From contig OV884059.1 in assembly GCA_930367215.1 (NCBI GenBank), forward strand, positions 9,510,945 to 9,574,944: 64,000 nt of DNA, given 5' to 3'. Source of the stretch: Pollenia angustigena. Its lineage: Eukaryota; Arthropoda; Insecta; Diptera; Polleniidae. Both the position numbers and the translations under genes were made by a program. The notes beneath the pieces were generated by a model. The model was not told the origin of the DNA. It did no database searches and worked only from the letters and a program-made list of their open reading frames with translations. Shown in pieces: positions 62,536 to 64,000 of the stretch; within the stretch, counting starts at the first letter, position 1; each line of letters opens with the position of its first letter.

Positions 62536-63230
62536 CCCAGCTAGCATTTACAATCGTCAAGGAGTCTACTGGGAATCTCACAAAGAGTGTTTTTGATAGT
62601 CGACAAGCTCATTTTTTAATTGAAGACAATTCCTTGTACGGGAGAAACTGTTACATCTGCTGAATCCTATGAGAGATTCTTCCATAACTCAGCGAAAAAC
62701 GCTTATATTAATCGTAAAGGGAATCGTTTATGATGTATGTATGTAGAAATTATTTAACGTGTCTTTCAAAAAGCATGCCACGAGTCGTATAAGACTCATG
62801 TAGGTATTATTTTACAACTCGTGAAATGCTCAGCCGTATGATTGAGCTACCTAAATAAGGGCATCAAGCGTATCTTTCATTCCAAAACTTCTAATTTTCA
62901 TACAATTTCAATAAAACATACCTTAAGGTCGCGACAGATCCTTAGGCCGGTTTGTTTTATTAAAATTGTATTGGCAATAGCATTTTCATACTTCAAAAAC
63001 GGTCTTATTTAGGTAGCTCAGTAATTGTTATACGACTCTTGCAGTGAGTCTCAAAAAGTTCATTCCAAGATTTAAAGACGAGCGTGTCAAAAAATAAATA
63101 AAAAAAAATAAATTAAAAAATTATTTAGATGTTTTTGTTTTTTTGTGACTCGTCAGATAATCATCAGAAGATTCTTTTAGGAGTAGTATATTAAACATAA
63201 TCGTCTAACAAACAGCCTATGCTAGCTGGG
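62536..63230. mobile_element. MITE with CCCAGCTAGCA termini
   Basis: CCCAGCTAGCATTTACAATC at the left and TATGCTAGCTGGG at the right. CCCAGCTAGCA ends are frequent in fly MITEs. Inner arms (GTAGCTCAGTAATTG / AATTGAGCTAC-like around 62845 and 63012) suggest further inverted structure. About 695 bp. Confidence 0.7.
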
Positions 63231-64000
63231 AAATAACAGATAATTTTATACATGTATAATATAAAAGAAACATTAACAAAAACAATGAGAATTCACAAAG
63301 AACATACAAATTTATGGAAAAAAAACAAAATAATTGCGATTTATACTTTTATAAACAGCTTAAATTGGATATTTATGTGAAAAAGTGGTCACCATATATT
63401 TTTATGTGTGCAGCTAACTTTGATGTTTTGTATTAAAATATTTTAAAGCTGCGCAAAAATATGAAAAATGTGCAGGTATACAAAATGCACGTAAAAAATG
63501 ATTTTGAAGAATAATTTCAGAAAATATGTATTTTGGGCAGTTAAGTCAAAGTACAGCTAACTTTGATTTTTTGTATGAAAATTATTTTAAAATGCCAAAA
63601 GTTTTGTGCATTTATCTTAAATACGCAGGTATAGACAGTGCACTTAAAAAAGGAATTTGTATGGAATTATAAAGAATAATTCCAAAAATTATCAATTTTG
63701 TGCAGTTAAGTCAAAAGTGCACGTCAACAAAAGGCAGTTAAGTCAAAACTACTGTAATATCAATTTGTAGTTTTAAAAATAAAACTTATTTGTTCAAAAT
63801 TATTTATTTAATTAGCATTAATTCCGCTACTTCGTGAGTGTCTGCCTTTCTTTCGTGGACAATTGTATTTATATGCCAAAGTTTATGTTTCTTGATTAAA
63901 AAATGACCAGTTGTAAAACAAAAAAGTACCAAACAGTTATTCTCATCCGCTCAGGACATTACGTGTTTAATTTTATGTTTATAGGTGCAATATTAACGAA

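Larger units (their letters stand above)
61897..63754. mobile_element. TA-flanked TIR element (CAGGAGTTTTGACTTAGCTGC)
   Basis: CAGGAGTTTTGACTTAGCTG C and the complement of GGCAGTTAAGTCAAAACTAC TG are inverted ends, with TA on each side (61895-61896; 63755-63756), as for Tc1/mariner. Subterminal GTGCAGTTAAGTCAAAAGTG-type repeats occur several times. It hosts a SINE (62133-62402) and another MITE (62536-63230). No transposase frame remains. Confidence 0.7.

Overview
The window is almost entirely one gene seen from the opposite strand: a fly minibrain (mnb/DYRK1A-type protein kinase) locus, transcribed right to left, with very large, AT-rich, repeat-packed introns. The near-identity of the kinase exons to my memory of Drosophila Mnb, the compact introns inside the kinase domain, and dispersed repeats of a kind common in muscid and blow-fly genomes (ends with GTGCTATATTCGG...TGCCGAATC, internal GGACCGATC/CCCATATAAA blocks) suggest a higher (probably calyptrate) dipteran. 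No bacterial features, CRISPR arrays, rRNA genes or intact tRNA genes are seen.

Gene layout in transcription order (minus strand): a 5' exon with an acceptor near 60667, a long leader and start codon at 59974 (first residues MYRLEDT); an alternative first coding exon 43304-42746 (Asn/Asp/His-rich, MSTAAL start); then shared exons 32406-32267, 30244-30110, 15630-15459, 15384-15217, 14365-14079 and 14000-13343. The splice phases join without a break. The C-terminus is less certain: a Ser/Thr/Asn-rich exon 9746-9532 fits in phase (609-residue product), reading through the last kinase donor gives a short product ending at 13329, and a third possible terminal exon starts near 5346.

Introns and flanks: 1-2.0 kb, degenerate GGTCCTTCG array with a dispersed element; 2.0-2.3 kb, RNase H relic of a retroelement; 3.9-5.3 and 8.6-9.5 kb, T-rich DNA that may be 3' UTR; 9.7-13.3 kb, several MITEs; 15.6-30.1 kb, a giant intron with nested MITEs, a SINE and an inverted triplication of a small ORF at 23.8-25.1 kb; 27.6-36.4 kb, TTATCGATAAG arrays around two exons; 36.8-42.5 kb, a dead LINE containing a dead DDE transposon that itself contains another repeat; 45.9-52 kb, a GTCATGAC motif field and a 1-kb foldback; 52.3-55.3 kb, nested elements; 55.8-56.9 kb, CAGCTAGCTG array; 58.2-60.9 kb, TGTGCTACTTA...TGATCAAGGC array; 60.9-64 kb, TIR elements and a SINE copy.

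The observations most worth following are (1) successive introns each filled with its own palindromic motif; (2) oppositely oriented TTATCGATAAG arrays bracketing the exons at 30.1 and 32.3 kb, which could pair in the pre-mRNA; and (3) three copies of a 62-63 codon ORF with a signal-peptide-like start and an RYGRR (amidation-like) site. All assignments rest on reading the sequence and on remembered families; no database search was possible.
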